Origin: Pedobacter helvus
GTDB taxonomy: Bacteria; Bacteroidota; Bacteroidia; Sphingobacteriales; Sphingobacteriaceae
NCBI RefSeq assembly: GCF_005925325.1
Contig: NZ_SRMP01000005.1
Span: forward strand, 1-64,000
Length of the DNA: 64,000 bases
Direction: 5' to 3'
The notes under the pieces are model-generated. The model was not told the DNA's origin and did not search any database. It worked only from the letters and a program-made list of their open reading frames with translations. Shown here in pieces: positions 1 to 8,537 of this stretch (positions are counted from its first letter, which is position 1; every line of letters begins with the position of its first letter). The position numbers were made by a program, and so were the translations under genes.

Positions 1-69
1 GAGAAGTTAAGCCCATCCGAGCCGATGGTACTGCGGTAACACGTGGGAGAGTAGGTCGGTGCCTATCCT
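1..69 (+). rRNA. rrf: 5S ribosomal RNA, 3' part
   Basis: The window opens inside a 5S rRNA gene. The stretch from GAGAAGTTAAGCCC through the GGGAGAGTAGGTCGGTGCC end is the conserved 3' half of bacterial 5S rRNA. The 5' half, and presumably 23S and 16S, lie upstream of the window. The exact 3' end is estimated; a terminator starts four bases later. Confidence 0.88.
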
Positions 70-72
70 TAC

Positions 73-105
73 AGCCCCTTGCAGAGATGCACAGGGGCTT
101 TTTTG
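73..105 (+). terminator. rRNA operon terminator
   Basis: AGCCCCT (73-79) pairs with AGGGGCT (93-99) around a 13-nt loop and is followed by a run of six T. It sits directly behind the 5S end, so it is the intrinsic terminator of the rRNA operon. Confidence 0.85.
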
Positions 106-460
106 TTGCAACAAACTTTCCCAAAGGGCAAAACAGCCCCCCACCGGGGCACCCGATGCCCGGCATCCATAGGGATATAGCCCAGCCCACATCAAGGGGG
201 TATAAAAACCATAATACTAATCGCAATTACTAATACTGAAAAGTTATACATTTAAGTACTTTAAATCTTCAGAGCTACACCATCGTATTTTTACTAATAG
301 ATATATTACATAGAATGTTGACTACATGATCATCGATAATTAACAGTTAATAGAAGGATTGAATTTTAGCTTAACTCTTTACAATTAGTATCTACTTTAT
401 AATTTGTAATCAAACAAATTGCCTATTTTTCTTATTGTATCATTAGATAAAAATGATATT
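106..460. other. intergenic region, no gene seen
   Basis: About 355 bases between the rRNA terminator and the acidic small protein. The first 90 bases are GC-rich (CCCC/GGGG tracts near 146-172), the rest strongly AT-rich. Longer open frames here run antisense and are not convincing. A near-consensus -7 element (TATAATTTG) lies around 399-407 and could serve the gene starting at 461, but its spacing is one base off. Confidence 0.5.
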
Positions 461-808
461 ATGGAAAATCAAAGAGAGAATAACACGAACCCATTAGAAA
501 TCCACCCAAAGCCAACTGAGGATGTACAATTGACTATAGAAACCGTCACACCAGATACGCATCAATCAGTGCCCCAAACTGAGGTAAATACTGAAAAAAT
601 TGAGGGTAAGGTTGAAGACACCAACAATAATGACGAAAATAAAGAGGTAGTGGATGGTAGCCTTGAACAAAAAGAAGAAACCGTAGATCAAGAAATTATT
701 GATACGGAGAGTAATCAGCAAGATCAATCTCAAGAAGAAAAGAAAAATGGCAATACTAGGGTCGATAAAGATGATGAAAGGGATAAAATTGAAACCGTAT
801 CACCTTAG
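461..808 (+). CDS. acidic low-complexity small protein, possible ATP-grasp substrate
   Basis: A 115-aa protein, extremely rich in Glu, Asp, Gln, Asn and Thr, with no Cys, no signal peptide and no membrane segment. I do not recognise a family. The frame opens at a TTG at 419, but the first ATG (461) is the better start. A short motif recurs: IETVTP at residues 26-31, EETVDQ at 72-77 and IETVSP as the last six residues. The ATP-grasp gene starts 20 nt after the stop on the same strand, so the two are probably co-transcribed. The Ser/Thr plus Asp/Glu content and this context resemble precursors of ATP-grasp-modified peptides (graspetides), but there is no recognised leader motif, and it could equally be a disordered acidic protein. 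Confidence 0.6.
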   Translation: MENQRENNTNPLEIHPKPTEDVQLTIETVTPDTHQSVPQTEVNTEKIEGKVEDTNNNDENKEVVDGSLEQKEETVDQEIIDTESNQQDQSQEEKKNGNTRVDKDDERDKIETVSP

Positions 809-828
809 TTAGCCAAATAATCGATTTT

Positions 829-1887
829 ATGAAATATAGCGTCGCAGTATTATATCAAGCAAATTTGCCACCCACAGTAGATGGAGCAATTAAACCTATG
901 AAGGATGGCGGTTATGCAGATAGTGGGGCAGATATCGCTTTTGCTCTTCAACAGAAAGCAGTTAATGTTATAACGCCTGTAGATAACCCGAATTTGATTA
1001 ATGATTTAGATTGGGTTTTTCCCGATACGGATATGTGTATTCGGTCTGCAATTGCTAGAGGTGCAAATGTGATATGGCTTAATACCGTGTTATACAAAGA
1101 GCATCCAATCAGTTACTTTATCGACAAAGGAATAGCTATAGTTGGGCAGATACCAGATCTAGCTGGATTTTACGATGACAAGCTTGTCACCAATGAACTG
1201 TTGAGTAAACATGAGTTACCTATACCGCGTTCAATAACTATCACTTCTGAAAATAGAAATTCATTTGAGCTGGACTTCCTTTTACCTGTAGTAGTGAAAC
1301 CAATTCGTGGTAGAGGAAGTCAGGGAGTTTCGCTGGCCAAAGATATTACACAGCTACACGCTACTATAAAATATTTTTTTGAGGAAAGACAATATGGAAA
1401 TGCGTTATATATCGAAGAATTTCTTTCAGGAGAGGAGTTGACGATTACAATTATGCCACCAGGAGTTTATCAAATTGGCAATGCCGAAATTACAAAGAAT
1501 ACATATTGGAGTTTGCCACCAGTCAAGAGATTTAATCATAATAATGGAATTGCTCCTTATAACGGAACCGTCGCAGTAATACACAATAGCAAAGTGTTGG
1601 ATGATGACGAATTAAGTCGACCGGCTATTAAACAGCTGTGTGAATTTTGCGAACAAGCAGCAATGTTAGTAGGAGCGAAGGCTCCCATTCGGATAGATTG
1701 TAGAGCAGACGCGGAAGGTAGGTATTATTTATTTGATCTAAATATGAAGCCTAATATGACAGGTGCTTCCCGTCCGCATAGAGCAGAACAAGGTAGTTTA
1801 TCTGCGTTGGCAGCGAGAAAAATTGGTTGGTCTTATGAGGATTTGATATTCAATATGTTTAATCAACGTTGGATATCTGCCGATTAA
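829..1887 (+). CDS. ATP-grasp domain enzyme, D-Ala-D-Ala ligase-like
   Basis: A 352-aa ATP-grasp ligase. Such enzymes use ATP to activate a carboxylate as acyl-phosphate and join it to an amine or hydroxyl. Visible elements: nucleotide-binding VVVKPIRGRGSQGV (Lys157 and the Gly-rich loop, residues 154-167), YIEEFLSGEEL (194-204), and the metal-binding end RIDCRAD...YLFDLNMKPN (288-309; Asp290, Asp303, Asn305, Asn309). The overall pattern follows D-alanine-D-alanine ligase-type ATP-grasps, but the usual E-I-N-x-x-P is D-L-N-M-K-P, so I would not call it Ddl. It follows the acidic small protein by 20 nt; a MarR-GNAT gene with its own promoter lies downstream. Substrate unknown; a peptide-modifying role is inference from context. 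Confidence 0.8.
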   Translation: MKYSVAVLYQANLPPTVDGAIKPMKDGGYADSGADIAFALQQKAVNVITPVDNPNLINDLDWVFPDTDMCIRSAIARGANVIWLNTVLYKEHPISYFIDKGIAIVGQIPDLAGFYDDKLVTNELLSKHELPIPRSITITSENRNSFELDFLLPVVVKPIRGRGSQGVSLAKDITQLHATIKYFFEERQYGNALYIEEFLSGEELTITIMPPGVYQIGNAEITKNTYWSLPPVKRFNHNNGIAPYNGTVAVIHNSKVLDDDELSRPAIKQLCEFCEQAAMLVGAKAPIRIDCRADAEGRYYLFDLNMKPNMTGASRPHRAEQGSLSALAARKIGWSYEDLIFNMFNQRWISAD

Positions 1888-1930
1888 ATGTAATGACAAA
1901 GCAAATAATTTTATTGTAAATAAATAGTTT

Positions 1931-1962
1931 TTTGGGATTGTATGTAATTTTCAATAGTTTTG
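1931..1962 (+). promoter_or_regulatory. promoter of the MarR-GNAT gene
   Basis: TTTG at 1931-1934, 20-nt spacer, TAGTTTTG at 1955-1962: close match to the Bacteroidota -33/-7 consensus. Transcription would start near 1968, shortly before the ATG at 1986. Confidence 0.65.
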
Positions 1963-1985
1963 CATAACTGATTATGTAATTAACT

Positions 1986-2939
1986 ATGAATATATTCGAA
2001 AGAACTGGAAAAATGGCAATCGGTAGTAGGCTAAGAATGCTTACAGCAATAATAACAGATGATGCATCTAAAATCTATTCGCTATACGATGCTGAATTTT
2101 CTCCAAAATGGTTTCCGGTATTTTATGTGCTTGGACAAGATGGCAAGAAAACTATTACAGAAATAGCGGAAGAAATAGGGCATTCGCAGCCATCTGTTAC
2201 TAAGATTGTAAAAGAGATGACTGCGGCTAAGCTTATTGTTCAATTGAAATCTAGTGATAAACGAGCGAACCTCGTAGGTTTAAGTAAAAAAGGTATGGAG
2301 TTGTCTGATAAATTTAAGGTACAGCTGTTGGATGTAGAAGCGGCTGTGGAAACTTTGATCGAAGAAGCGAATCATAACCTTTGGGAAGCACTAGCCGAGT
2401 GGGAATTCCTATTGAATCAAAAATCTTTAGTTAAACGAGTAATAGAACAGAAAAAGCTGAGAGAGAGTAAAGAGGTTCGTATCGTTGAATATGAAGAAAA
2501 ATATCAATCTAGTTTCAAGTCTCTTAATGAGGAGTGGATCTCTAGCTACTTTGAAATGGAGGAAGCCGATTATAAAGCTTTAGATCATCCTAGGGAATAT
2601 ATTTTGGATAAGGGAGGCAGAATTTTTGTAGCGTTATACAAGGGTGAACCGCTTGGTGTTTGCGCATTGATTAAGATGCAAGATGAAGATTACGACTTTG
2701 AGATGGCAAAGATGGCGGTCTCTCCAAAGGCGCAAGGTAGAAATATCGGTTGGCTGCTAGGAAACGAAATAGTAAAAGCTGCGAAGGAAATGGGCGGCAA
2801 CAAGCTTTATCTAGAAAGCAATACTATTCTTAAACCTGCAATAAATCTTTATCATAAATTGGGGTTTAAAAAAATAGTAGGAAGGCCTACTCCGTATAGT
2901 CGCTGCAATATACAAATGGAGTTGTTATTAAAAGATTAG
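1986..2939 (+). CDS. MarR-type HTH regulator fused to GNAT acetyltransferase
   Basis: A 317-aa two-domain protein. Residues about 1-145 are a MarR-like winged helix (TITEIAEEIGHSQPSVTKIVKEM is the helix-turn-helix, followed by the wing SSDKRANLVGLSKKG). Residues about 165-315 are a GNAT acetyltransferase with the acetyl-CoA segment MAVSPKAQGRNIGWLLG and the terminal NLYHKLGFKK motif. This bifunctional architecture is known in bacteria; the acetyl-acceptor is not predictable from sequence. It has its own promoter just upstream, so it is not strictly part of the ATP-grasp transcription unit, although it could sense or detoxify that product. No terminator was found behind it. Confidence 0.85.
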   Translation: MNIFERTGKMAIGSRLRMLTAIITDDASKIYSLYDAEFSPKWFPVFYVLGQDGKKTITEIAEEIGHSQPSVTKIVKEMTAAKLIVQLKSSDKRANLVGLSKKGMELSDKFKVQLLDVEAAVETLIEEANHNLWEALAEWEFLLNQKSLVKRVIEQKKLRESKEVRIVEYEEKYQSSFKSLNEEWISSYFEMEEADYKALDHPREYILDKGGRIFVALYKGEPLGVCALIKMQDEDYDFEMAKMAVSPKAQGRNIGWLLGNEIVKAAKEMGGNKLYLESNTILKPAINLYHKLGFKKIVGRPTPYSRCNIQMELLLKD

Positions 2940-3325
2940 GGTTTATGGTATGATATAGAAATCAACTTTTCCAAGACAAACTCAAAAAAATGTTTCTAAA
3001 GCGGATTCAGAGGCAATTACTTGTATAGTTAAAGATGGAAATACAAAGCTGAGTACCTCAGCCCCTTAGTCACTTTAGGCCGTATAGCAATTCCTTCCAT
3101 AAAATTCGATTTCCGGACGAGGCAATAAGAAACATGGTACATACGACGGGCGAACGTAAAAATTTTCTTATATCAAAAATGCCTTACTGTTAGCAATAAT
3201 TAAAAGATAATAAGTTTTCCAGCTTTACATTCTCTTTGATGATTTAGATAGGCAAACAGACGAATGACATTCCTAAACAAAGCCTCTCCCTCATTTGCTG
3301 CTTACCAAGTGGAAAGGCTACTGCC
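2940..3325. other. intergenic region with likely gene decay
   Basis: No credible gene in 386 bases. The last bases before 3326 read in frame with the RadC fragment as a few residues (S-G-K-A-T-A-L) and could be the scar of a deletion that removed the N-terminal part of that gene. The rest holds no promoter, repeat or RNA gene that I can support. Confidence 0.4.
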
Positions 3326-3517
3326 TTGAAAGCGAATGCTACAAGTCTAATCGTAGCTCATAATCACCCGTCGGGCAATCTTAGACCTTCTAGCGAGGAT
3401 ATACGGTTGACTAAAAAGCTTAAAGAAGCAGGTAAACTGCTAGAGATTGAAGTGCATGACCATTTGATTGTAACTGAAAGTAGCTATTACAGCATGGCAG
3501 AAGAGGGAATGATGTAG
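3326..3517 (+). pseudogene. radC: RadC/JAB-domain protein, C-terminal remnant
   Basis: Sixty-three residues match the C-terminal end of RadC-family JAB/JAMM proteins: ATSLIVAHNHPSGN with the zinc-binding H-x-H-P-S-G, then P-S-x-x-D (S-S-E-D), and the family tail LLEIEVHDHLIV. The N-terminal part, which should carry the partner Glu and about 90 or more residues, is absent and only a TTG is available as start. I therefore treat this as a truncated, probably inactive remnant. RadC-like genes of this kind often sit in mobile DNA of Bacteroidota, so it may mark an old insertion. Confidence 0.75.
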
Positions 3518-3779
3518 GGATTGAACACAAAAGGCTGAATTCTAAATTTACACAAGTTCTGTATACTTAAAAGGTAAATAGCTCAATATCAAAGCTATAA
3601 TGAGGGATGAGAGGTAGTTCAAAAGAACTGAATAGGGATGAGATTAGGGATTATAGGGATGAGAGCAAGCAGATTTAGCCTAAATTCATTAGATTTAACA
3701 CAAGAAAACAAATAGATTAATTAACCATTCAGACCTATCATAGTGCCCTTACAGCTCTGTAGCAGCACTCAGAGCCTAT

Positions 3780-3905
3780 AAAAAAGAAAAGAGACAATCC
3801 ATCCAGACTTGTCTCTCTTTCTAACCAAATATAAACCTGTATGAACGGGTTGCTCTTTATTCCTTTGTAGGACTTTTATCTTTTTTAGTTGTCGATCTTA
3901 ATCAA
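3780..3905 (-). ncRNA. candidate small RNA, about 125 nt
   Basis: Read on the minus strand: a -7 box TACATTTG (3918-3911), then about 125 nt without an open frame of note, then an intrinsic terminator. The terminator pairs TTGTCTCT/AGAGACAA (3809-3816 with 3790-3797, extendable by wobble) and runs into TTTTCTTTTTT on the minus strand. Short self-complementary stretches (for example TCCT-acaa-AGGA) occur inside. No known RNA family is recognised, and no -33 TTTG is visible at the right distance. Everything beyond the hairpin and box is inference. Confidence 0.35.
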
Positions 3906-3910
3906 CACTA

Positions 3911-3918
3911 CAAATGTA
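3911..3918 (-). promoter_or_regulatory. -7 promoter element of the candidate small RNA
   Basis: CAAATGTA on the plus strand reads TACATTTG on the minus strand, matching TAnnTTTG. The expected -33 position is occupied by the right half of the inverted repeat 3927-3957 instead of TTTG, which would fit an activator- or repressor-controlled promoter. Confidence 0.35.
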
Positions 3919-3926
3919 GACATTAT

Positions 3927-3957
3927 TTTTCTTAGTGTATTATTTACACTAAGAAAA
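3927..3957. promoter_or_regulatory. perfect 13-bp-arm palindrome, possible operator
   Basis: TTTTCTTAGTGTA (3927-3939) and TACACTAAGAAAA (3945-3957) are exact reverse complements around a 5-nt loop. No T-run or gene end makes it a terminator. The core GTGTATTnTTTACACTAAG also occurs, with few differences, upstream of pfkA (7349-7367), which argues for a protein-binding site, perhaps of the Nudix-type regulator at 7451. Confidence 0.55.
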
Positions 3958-4318
3958 TTTTATTTTGTGATTTGTTATGACATTTCTATGACTTTTTGTT
4001 GCTTGTTCATGCAAAATTCGCACTATCTCCCCCGAATTATTATCATTTCTTCAGCTTTGCTCCGCAAAAACTATCATATTAACGCAAAAGTACTAAACAG
4101 ATTATGAAGACGTAAATGAAATTAAATAATTAATTGTCTATTTAACTTTTCTTAACATATGCGCTTTATCTCGCTAAATACCTAAGTCTTGAATGACTAA
4201 AACTATCGATTATTAGTATAGGAATGAGGTCATATGTTTGGAGCAGTTTAATAATAGAAATTACAGCTATTTAAAAACAATAATTTTCTTTAAGGTTATA
4301 GCCATAGCTAAATGCAAA

Positions 4319-4349
4319 TAAAAAAAGCAGTACTTCTCGATACTGCTTT
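4319..4349 (-). terminator. terminator of the pfkA-gapA operon
   Basis: On the minus strand AGCAGTA (4347-4341) pairs with TACTGCT (4332-4326) and is followed by a T-run. It lies about 20 bases after the gapA stop codon. Confidence 0.85.
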
Positions 4350-4370
4350 CTATTTTTGGTTTGGATAAGC

Positions 4371-5481
<1,111 letters not shown>

Positions 5482-5485
5482 TTAT

Positions 5486-6328
5486 TTAACTCTTGTAATA
5501 ATTCAATATGTTATGTATCGGTTCCTTTGTAACCGACATAATCTGTATGTTATACTTGTTGGCAACTTCCCTTAATTGGTTCTGAAAAGATCCAGCTACT
5601 GAACCCACAAAGTGAACTTCTTGACCAGGATGTTTTTCTAAGGTAGGAAGGATATAGGTGTCGAAATACTTCTCAAAACCTTGTGTAACCAATTGCTGAA
5701 TAAACTTGTGATCTCGATTTTCGATATAGAATTCTAGAAACGAAGCCAAGTAAGTTTGTACTTGCGGTTTTCTGTAAACACGTTCTAAAATCGTTGGACG
5801 ATCTAAATTGTATTGGTTGTCCATTTTTATCTTTAGATCTGCCGGAATTTTATCTTCTAGAAAATTTTTCAATAAGATTTTGCCAAAGTAGTTGGCCGAA
5901 CCTTCATCTGCTAAGATGTAACCTAGGCCATAGTTGTTTGCTTCTGGCTTTTTGCCATTATAATAAGCACAATTAGCACCACTACCAAGAATGCCTACAA
6001 TACCTGTCTTATCATGGCAAGCTGCAATTGCAGCACCATAAACGTCGTCTCTTACTTTTATCTTGCTATTAACAAAAAACTCTTCAAGGGTATTGGCTAG
6101 TTCGTCTTGTTTGTCTTTGGCGGAAGCACCAGCAGCGAAAACATAAATTTTTTTGATGTTTTCTGCATTGTGTATCAAAGTAATGTTTTTACTCAGCACC
6201 TGACGTATTTGTTTAGGATCGTTAAAACACGGATTTACACTAGCCGTATGAGTTTCTATCATGGTAGTTCCATCTTGCCAAATTTTCCAGCAAGCATTTT
6301 TCGATCCGCTATATAATACTGCAATCAT
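5486..6328 (-). CDS. BadF/BadG/BcrA-type sugar kinase (N-acetylglucosamine kinase-like)
   Basis: A 280-aa protein of the ASKHA fold, similar to bacterial N-acetylglucosamine kinase-like proteins. Phosphate-binding elements are visible: an N-terminal AVLYSGSKNACWKIW hairpin, GILGSGANCAYYNGK (near residues 111-125) and DEGSANYFGK; the C-terminal VHFVGSVAGSF fits the adenosine segment. The first hairpin has S-G-S-K where active kinases usually show D-G-G-x-T/S, so the catalytic state is uncertain. It sits 10 nt after pfkA and shares its transcript with gapA, suggesting a role in feeding or sensing amino-sugar or hexose flux. The exact substrate is inference. Confidence 0.78.
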   Translation of the reverse strand: MIAVLYSGSKNACWKIWQDGTTMIETHTASVNPCFNDPKQIRQVLSKNITLIHNAENIKKIYVFAAGASAKDKQDELANTLEEFFVNSKIKVRDDVYGAAIAACHDKTGIVGILGSGANCAYYNGKKPEANNYGLGYILADEGSANYFGKILLKNFLEDKIPADLKIKMDNQYNLDRPTILERVYRKPQVQTYLASFLEFYIENRDHKFIQQLVTQGFEKYFDTYILPTLEKHPGQEVHFVGSVAGSFQNQLREVANKYNIQIMSVTKEPIHNILNYYKS

Positions 6329-6338
6329 CCGCTCTCTA

Positions 6339-7328
6339 CTATATTGATAAAACGTGTGTCATTTCCAGTAAATCGTCTTCTAGCTTATAATTGCTTAAAC
6401 CGCTTAATGCTTCACTTAGTGGCGTAAGACCTATTTCATTTCCCTTCAAGCCAACCATCTTCATCGACTCGCCGTTAATTAAAGCATTAGTAGCAGCAAA
6501 GCCTAAACGACTACCTAAAATCCTGTCGAAACCACTAGGGCTACCTCCACGTTGCAAGTGACCTAAGATAGTTACCTTGGTGTCGTAGTGCGTAAACTTA
6601 CGTTTAACGGCTTTGGCAATATCGTAAGCGCCACCATATTTATTTCCTTCAGAAACAATTACAATACTTGATGATTTCTTAGTAGAAGCCCCAGATTTAA
6701 GTTTAGTGATTAGTTCCTTTAACGAAGTTTCTCTTTCTGGTAAAAGCACTGCTTCGGCACCACTAGCAATGGCACTACGTAGGGCAATACAGCCCGAGTC
6801 GCGGCCCATTACTTCTATAAAGAATAGCCTATCGTGCGAATCGGCCGTGTCTCTAATTTTATCGATTGCTTCTATTACAGTATTAATGGCCGTATCATAA
6901 CCTAAGGTAAAGTCAGATCCATAAAGGTCATTATCAATAGTACCAGGTACACCGATTACGTTAATGCCAAACTTTTCGCCGAATCTTTTTGCTCCAGTAA
7001 AAGTGCCATCACCCCCAATTACTACTAATCCATCAATCTCTTTTTCCTGTAAATGTTTAAAAGCAATTTCCATTCCCGCATCCTCTTTAAACTCCAAACA
7101 TCTGGCCGTTTTAAGGATGGTTCCGCCCATATGTAAAATGTTGCTTACAGAGCGGGCATTCATTGGAATAATATTGTTATTGATTAAACCTTGGTAGCCT
7201 TGTACCACACCGAACATGTTTCTTCCATGATAAATTCCAGTGCGCACAACAGCTCTAATGCAGGCATTCATGCCCGGTGCATCGCCTCCAGAGGTCAATA
7301 CTGCTATGTTCTTGATATTTGGTTTCAT
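6339..7328 (-). CDS. pfkA: ATP-dependent 6-phosphofructokinase
   Basis: A 329-aa phosphofructokinase converting fructose-6-phosphate to fructose-1,6-bisphosphate in the cytosol. Motifs: nucleotide-binding TSGGDAPGMN (residues 12-21), GGDGTFTGA, catalytic PGTIDNDLYGSD, and MGRDSGCIA. GGDGT with the Gly typical of ATP-dependent enzymes supports ATP rather than pyrophosphate as donor. First gene of the operon with the sugar kinase and gapA; the promoter region is shared with the divergent Nudix regulator and contains a motif also present as a perfect palindrome at 3927-3957. Confidence 0.96.
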   Translation of the reverse strand: MKPNIKNIAVLTSGGDAPGMNACIRAVVRTGIYHGRNMFGVVQGYQGLINNNIIPMNARSVSNILHMGGTILKTARCLEFKEDAGMEIAFKHLQEKEIDGLVVIGGDGTFTGAKRFGEKFGINVIGVPGTIDNDLYGSDFTLGYDTAINTVIEAIDKIRDTADSHDRLFFIEVMGRDSGCIALRSAIASGAEAVLLPERETSLKELITKLKSGASTKKSSSIVIVSEGNKYGGAYDIAKAVKRKFTHYDTKVTILGHLQRGGSPSGFDRILGSRLGFAATNALINGESMKMVGLKGNEIGLTPLSEALSGLSNYKLEDDLLEMTHVLSI

Positions 7329-7348
7329 TCTGATTATACGAATATAAC

Positions 7349-7375
7349 GTGTATTTTTTACACTAAGTAATTTTT
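7349..7375. promoter_or_regulatory. operator-like motif in the pfkA / Nudix intergenic region
   Basis: GTGTA...TACACTAAG (7349-7367) plus flanking A/T matches the palindrome at 3927-3957 at about 24 of 27 positions (by eye). It lies next to a near-consensus minus-strand -7 element TATATTCG (7346-7339) for pfkA. A related half-site, AAGTGTC, occurs at about 7405-7411. Binding by the Nudix-type regulator is a hypothesis. Confidence 0.45.
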
Positions 7376-7450
7376 TTTCAAAAAATTTATGAATTAACGA
7401 AATAAGTGTCTTTATTTTGTTCCATATTTGAACGTTTTTAAAAGATTGTT

Positions 7451-8140
7451 TTGACAGAAATTACCCCCGGTTTTGATTTTGCAGTCTCTATAGACTGTGT
7501 GCTTTTTGGTTTCGATGGAACTGAGCTGAAAATATTGCTTATTGAAAGGAATGAAGAGCCATTTAAAGATTGGTGGGCATTACCCGGCAACTTGGTAGAT
7601 CACGATGAAAGTGTAGATCAGTCTGCGCAGCGCATCTTAAAAGAGCTTACAGGTTTAAGTGATATCTACATGGAGCAATATTATGCTTTTGGCGATGTAA
7701 ACCGACATCCCCAAGGTAGGGTGATCTCGGTAGCTTATTATGCGATGTTAAGATTAGGCGGCGATAAACCGTTGAAACCTTTGAGTAGCTACGCTAAAAA
7801 AGCACAATGGGTAAATGTAGCCAGCTTGCCAAAATTGGCGTTCGATCACCAGAACATATTAAATAAAGGCTTAGAGAAAATTAAACGCAGAATTAAACAT
7901 CTGCCTTTAGCTTTCGAGTTATTGCCCGAAAAATTTACACTCACCCAAGTACAAAGTGTTTATGAGTTAATTTTAGGTAAAAAACTAGATAAACGTAATT
8001 TCAGAAAGAAGATTTTAAGCTTCAAAGTATTAAAAGAACTAGAAGAGAAACAACGTGGCGTTTCTTTTAGAGCTGCTACGCTTTATAAATTTGATAAACG
8101 TAAATACAACAAGCTTTTCGGAAAAGAGATCTCTTTTTAA
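7451..8140 (+). CDS. NrtR-like Nudix-domain transcriptional regulator
   Basis: A 229-aa protein with an N-terminal Nudix fold (about 10-140) and a C-terminal winged helix (about 150-225: FTLTQVQSVYELILGKKL, DKRNFRKKIL). This architecture defines NrtR-type regulators, in which a Nudix domain senses a metabolite. The Nudix box is degenerate: G-N-L-V-D-H-D-E then R-I-L-K-E-L-T-G-L in place of R-E-U-x-E-E-x-G-U, so hydrolase activity is probably lost and ligand binding retained. The start is a TTG at 7451; an in-frame stop at 7439 leaves no ATG upstream. Divergent from pfkA across 122 bp, so it probably regulates the glycolytic operon. Confidence 0.85.
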   Translation: MTEITPGFDFAVSIDCVLFGFDGTELKILLIERNEEPFKDWWALPGNLVDHDESVDQSAQRILKELTGLSDIYMEQYYAFGDVNRHPQGRVISVAYYAMLRLGGDKPLKPLSSYAKKAQWVNVASLPKLAFDHQNILNKGLEKIKRRIKHLPLAFELLPEKFTLTQVQSVYELILGKKLDKRNFRKKILSFKVLKELEEKQRGVSFRAATLYKFDKRKYNKLFGKEISF

Positions 8141-8192
8141 GAGTGGTTAGGTGTCAGGTTTTTGTGACACTTAAACTCCGATCAAATTATTT

Positions 8193-8226
8193 ATAGGCTG
8201 GGTTTTATATCCGGCCTATTTTTTTT
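8193..8226 (+). terminator. terminator of the Nudix regulator gene
   Basis: ATAGGCTGG (8193-8201) pairs with CCGGCCTAT (8211-8219) with one wobble and a 9-nt loop, followed by eight T. Confidence 0.85.
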
Positions 8227-8239
8227 GAAAAAATCTTTA

Positions 8240-8400
8240 GCGCTACAATTATCGGTAGCCCCGCTATACGCTGCAATCTTTTTGTTTTTTTCTAGTCTCT
8301 AAGAATGAGGATATGTTGTTGACATCTTTTTAACGTTCGGGTTCTTAAGGTGACAAACAAAAAGGATTTCCGCTGTTATCGGGTTTAATTAACCTTGTCC
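8240..8400. repeat. dispersed palindromic repeat, copy 1
   Basis: This gap between the Nudix gene and the GG peptide (8141-8537) carries CCGCTATACGCTGCAATC with CTTTTTGT (8260-8285), a variable middle, then CAAAAAGGATTTCCGCTG and GGTTTAATTAACCT (8359-8395). The same arrangement is found at 48790-48957, with CCGCTATAATCTTTTTGCT and GCAAAAAGTATTTCCGCT. CTTTTTG/CAAAAAG and CCGC/GCGG-like arms allow foldback. It looks like a small non-coding mobile repeat; no ORF or transposase is present. Confidence 0.6.
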
Positions 8401-8537
8401 TGTTTTTTATCTCATTGCTACTATCAAATATAGTGAGCTTATTTACGGATATGCGACCAAGCTAGACGATTATCAATTGCAAGTTAGAACTAGTTTTTTG
8501 ATGGATTAATTTAGTACTTCACTTAAACTAATAAGTC

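Larger units (their letters stand above)
3518..4317. other. gene-poor 800-bp region with repeats
   Basis: No convincing protein gene. It holds three direct copies of AGGGATGAGA (3603-3612, 3634-3643, 3655-3664), a minus-strand terminator-like hairpin (3781-3818), a minus-strand -7 box (3911-3918) and a perfect inverted repeat (3927-3957); the last three are listed separately as a candidate small RNA unit. The 72-codon frame at 3889-4107 is Cys/Phe/Ile-rich, overlaps the inverted repeat and looks spurious. Confidence 0.45.

Noticed and set aside
7..195. 62-codon minus-strand frame over the 5S end
   Set aside because: It overlaps the 5S rRNA gene and its terminator and has no protein-like composition.
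419..460. Upstream TTG start of the acidic peptide
   Set aside because: Adds 14 hydrophobic residues (PIFLIVSLD) unlike the rest; ATG at 461 is better. A short signal peptide cannot be fully excluded.
3603..3664. Possible CRISPR or iteron array (three AGGGATGAGA copies)
   Set aside because: Repeat too short, spacing irregular (31 and 21), no cas genes or replication protein.
3889..4107. 72-codon plus-strand frame
   Set aside because: Runs through the palindrome 3927-3957, unusual residue make-up, no start context or homology.
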